From Gammaproteobacteria bacterium (GTDB lineage Bacteria > Pseudomonadota > Gammaproteobacteria > Steroidobacterales > GCA-2729495), in contig JAUIEY010000069.1 of assembly GCA_030429685.1 (NCBI GenBank), positions 1 through 9,321 on the forward strand: a stretch of 9,321 bases of DNA. The letters run 5' to 3'. The notes under the pieces were generated by a model. It ran no database searches. It was not told the DNA's origin and saw only the letters and a program-made list of their open reading frames with translations. The translations under genes were made by a program, and so were the position numbers. Each line of letters begins with the position of its first letter. Position 1 is the first letter of the stretch. Shown here piece after piece: positions 7,772-9,321 of this stretch.

Positions 7772-9055
7772 ATGCATTACCGCGAACCGCGCCGGGTAGC
7801 CATTATTGGCAGCACACGTATTCCCTTTTGTCGCGCTTACACGGCTTATGCCGATCAATCGAACCAGGACATGATGACGGCTGCGCTGAGCGGGCTGGTC
7901 AACAAGTACAACCTGAAGGGCGAAAAGCTTGGCGACGTATCGCTGGGCGCAGTAATCAAACATGCGCACGACTGGAACCTGGCGCGCGAATGCGTACTGG
8001 GCAGCGGACTTGCGCCGGAAACGCCGGGCTTCGACCTGACCCGCGCCTGTGGCACCAGTCTTGAAGCCGCCATCCTGATCGCTAACAAAATTGCCCTCGG
8101 GCAGATTGATGCCGGTATTGCCGGCGGCACCGACACCGTCAGTGACACACCGATCGGTTATCCGCGCGAATACCAGAAGCTGCTTATAAAGAGTGCAACC
8201 GGTCGTACTCTGGGCGCAAAACTCAAACCGTGGCTCGGGCTGCGGCCGCGCTTTTTTAAACCGGTGTCGCTCGGCGTGACCGAACCGCGCACCGGTCTGT
8301 CCATGGGCGAGAGCATGGAGATCACTGCCAAGCAATGGCAGATCAGCCGCGCAGATCAGGATGAACTTGCCTGCCGCAGCCACCTGAATGCGGCCGCTGC
8401 ATGGCAGGACGGTTTTTACAGTGACCTGGTGGTGCCGTTTTCCGGTGCCGACGTTGACAACAACGTGCGACCCGACTCCTCGCTGGAAAAACTCGCCAAG
8501 CTGCGGCCGGCTTTCGACCGCTCGGAGGCCGGCACCATGACCGCCGGCAACAGCACGCCGCTGACCGACGGGGCTGCCTCGGTGCTGCTCGCTTCAGAAG
8601 AATGGGCCGCGGCGCGCGGCCTGCCGGTACAGGCCTATCTGCGCTTTGGCAAGGTTGCCGCGGTGGATTTTGTCGGCAGCGAAGGCTTACTGATGGCGCC
8701 GACCTACGCGGTGTCGGAGATGCTGCGCGATGCGTCGCTGGGTTTCGGCGATTTCGACTTTTTTGAAATCCACGAAGCATTCGCCGCGCAGGCGCTGGCA
8801 ACTATGAAAGCCTGGGAAGATCCGGACTTCTGTCGCGACAAACTCGGCCGCGATACCCCACTCGGCTCGATTGACCGCAGCAAACTCAACATCAAGGGCG
8901 GCAGCGTGGCCATCGGTCACCCCTTCGCCGCCACCGGCGCGCGCATACTCGGCTCGCTGGCCAAAATACTCGACGGCAACGGCGGCGGCCGCGGGTTAAT
9001 TTCTGTCTGCACGGCCGGTGGTATGGGTGTCACGGCTATTGTTGAAAAGCAGTAA
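7772..9055 (+). CDS. Acetyl-CoA C-acyltransferase (thiolase), FadI/FadA2-like
   Basis: A 427-residue thiolase that should cleave 3-ketoacyl-CoA with CoA, or run the reverse condensation of two acetyl-CoA, in the cytoplasm. After RRVAIIGSTRIPF (7-19), C93 in RACGTSLEA is the acyl-accepting nucleophile. EPRTGLSMGE (171-180) and TMTAGNSTPLTDGAA (255-269) are conserved family blocks. H334 in EIHEAFAAQ, H383 in GHPFAATGAR and C413 in CTAGGMG complete the active site. The segment between about 129 and 172 is the longer loop typical of the FadI / trifunctional-enzyme beta type rather than short FadA or PhaA enzymes. From memory it resembles mycobacterial FadA2 closely. The usual NxNGG before GHP reads NIKGG here. 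No FadJ-type hydratase/dehydrogenase partner is visible beside it; instead a symporter follows 24 bases downstream, probably in the same transcript. Substrate chain length cannot be told from sequence. Confidence 0.93.
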   Translation: MHYREPRRVAIIGSTRIPFCRAYTAYADQSNQDMMTAALSGLVNKYNLKGEKLGDVSLGAVIKHAHDWNLARECVLGSGLAPETPGFDLTRACGTSLEAAILIANKIALGQIDAGIAGGTDTVSDTPIGYPREYQKLLIKSATGRTLGAKLKPWLGLRPRFFKPVSLGVTEPRTGLSMGESMEITAKQWQISRADQDELACRSHLNAAAAWQDGFYSDLVVPFSGADVDNNVRPDSSLEKLAKLRPAFDRSEAGTMTAGNSTPLTDGAASVLLASEEWAAARGLPVQAYLRFGKVAAVDFVGSEGLLMAPTYAVSEMLRDASLGFGDFDFFEIHEAFAAQALATMKAWEDPDFCRDKLGRDTPLGSIDRSKLNIKGGSVAIGHPFAATGARILGSLAKILDGNGGGRGLISVCTAGGMGVTAIVEKQ

Positions 9056-9079
9056 CGCAGGTTAACAGCGGGGGTCTGC

Positions 9080-9321
9080 ATGGATAATTTCTTAATCGCC
9101 GTCAACGCGATTCTTTGGCACGACTACGTGCTCTATATCATGGTCGTCACTGGACTGACCTTCACCATCTGGAGCGGTTTCTGCCAATACCGGGCACTGA
9201 CCCACGGCGTGCACGTCATCCGCGGCCGTTATGACGAAGCGGATGATCCCGGGGCGATCAATCACTTTCAGGCACTGGCCACGGCTTTGTCGGCCACGGT
9301 GGGACTGGGCAACATTGGCGG
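9080..9321 (+). CDS. AGCS family sodium:alanine/glycine symporter, N-terminal part (3' end outside window)
   Basis: An open frame runs from the ATG at 9080 to the end of the window without a stop (80 complete codons); the 3' part is missing. It begins with a short amphipathic stretch MDNFLIAVNAILW, then a membrane helix VLYIMVVTGLTFTIWSGF (17-34). After a polar loop comes FQALATALSATVGLGNIGG (62-80), the diagnostic second-helix block of the alanine or glycine:cation symporter (AGCS) family. Such proteins import a small amino acid with Na+ across the inner membrane. The ATG has only a weak G-rich ribosome site (GGGGG, 9070-9074, 5 bases away). It is 24 bases after the thiolase stop with no terminator between, so the two are likely co-transcribed. 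The exact substrate cannot be told from this part. Confidence 0.88.
   Translation, partial: MDNFLIAVNAILWHDYVLYIMVVTGLTFTIWSGFCQYRALTHGVHVIRGRYDEADDPGAINHFQALATALSATVGLGNIG

Noticed and set aside
7739..8383. A 214-codon minus-strand frame opposite the thiolase
   Set aside because: It is antisense to the thiolase active-site region and has no ribosome site or family resemblance.

Overview
The window looks like an ordinary, GC-rich chromosomal segment of a pseudomonadote, most likely a gammaproteobacterium. The evidence is a GltB/GltD glutamate synthase pair, a DUF924 protein, a FadI/FadA2-like thiolase and an AGCS amino-acid symporter, all with even GC-rich codon use. I see no mobile element, rRNA, tRNA, CRISPR array, phage gene or obvious sign of transfer. 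The assignment to class is inference from gene content only.

Layout. Positions 1-612 (+) hold the 3' end of a DUF2207 membrane protein with a glycine-rich tail. It meets gltD (617-2113, -) tail to tail with four bases between the stop codons. gltD follows gltB (2131-6744, -) after 17 bases, so gltBD is an operon read leftward. A 345-bp intergenic region (6745-7089) carries a good sigma70-type promoter for gltBD (TATAAT at 6942-6947), a leader of about 190 nt with several nested inverted repeats, and a 12-bp palindrome nearer the divergent gene. Rightward come a DUF924 protein (7090-7680), a thiolase (7772-9055) and the first 80 codons of an AGCS sodium:amino-acid symporter (9080 to the window end).

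How the genes work together. GltB releases ammonia from glutamine and, with electrons passed from NADPH through GltD, makes glutamate from 2-oxoglutarate. This is the GOGAT half of ammonium assimilation. The thiolase acts in acyl-CoA degradation or acetoacetyl-CoA exchange. The downstream symporter, 24 bases away, is probably co-transcribed with it and would import alanine, glycine or a similar amino acid. DUF2207 and DUF924 have no established function.

I did not find a dramatic new system. The observation most worth testing is the gltB leader: an 8-bp long-range helix encloses two hairpins and abuts a third, giving a three-way-junction-like layout between the predicted transcription start and the gltB start codon. 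It could be a structured regulatory leader, but chance pairing in GC-rich DNA cannot be excluded from one sequence.
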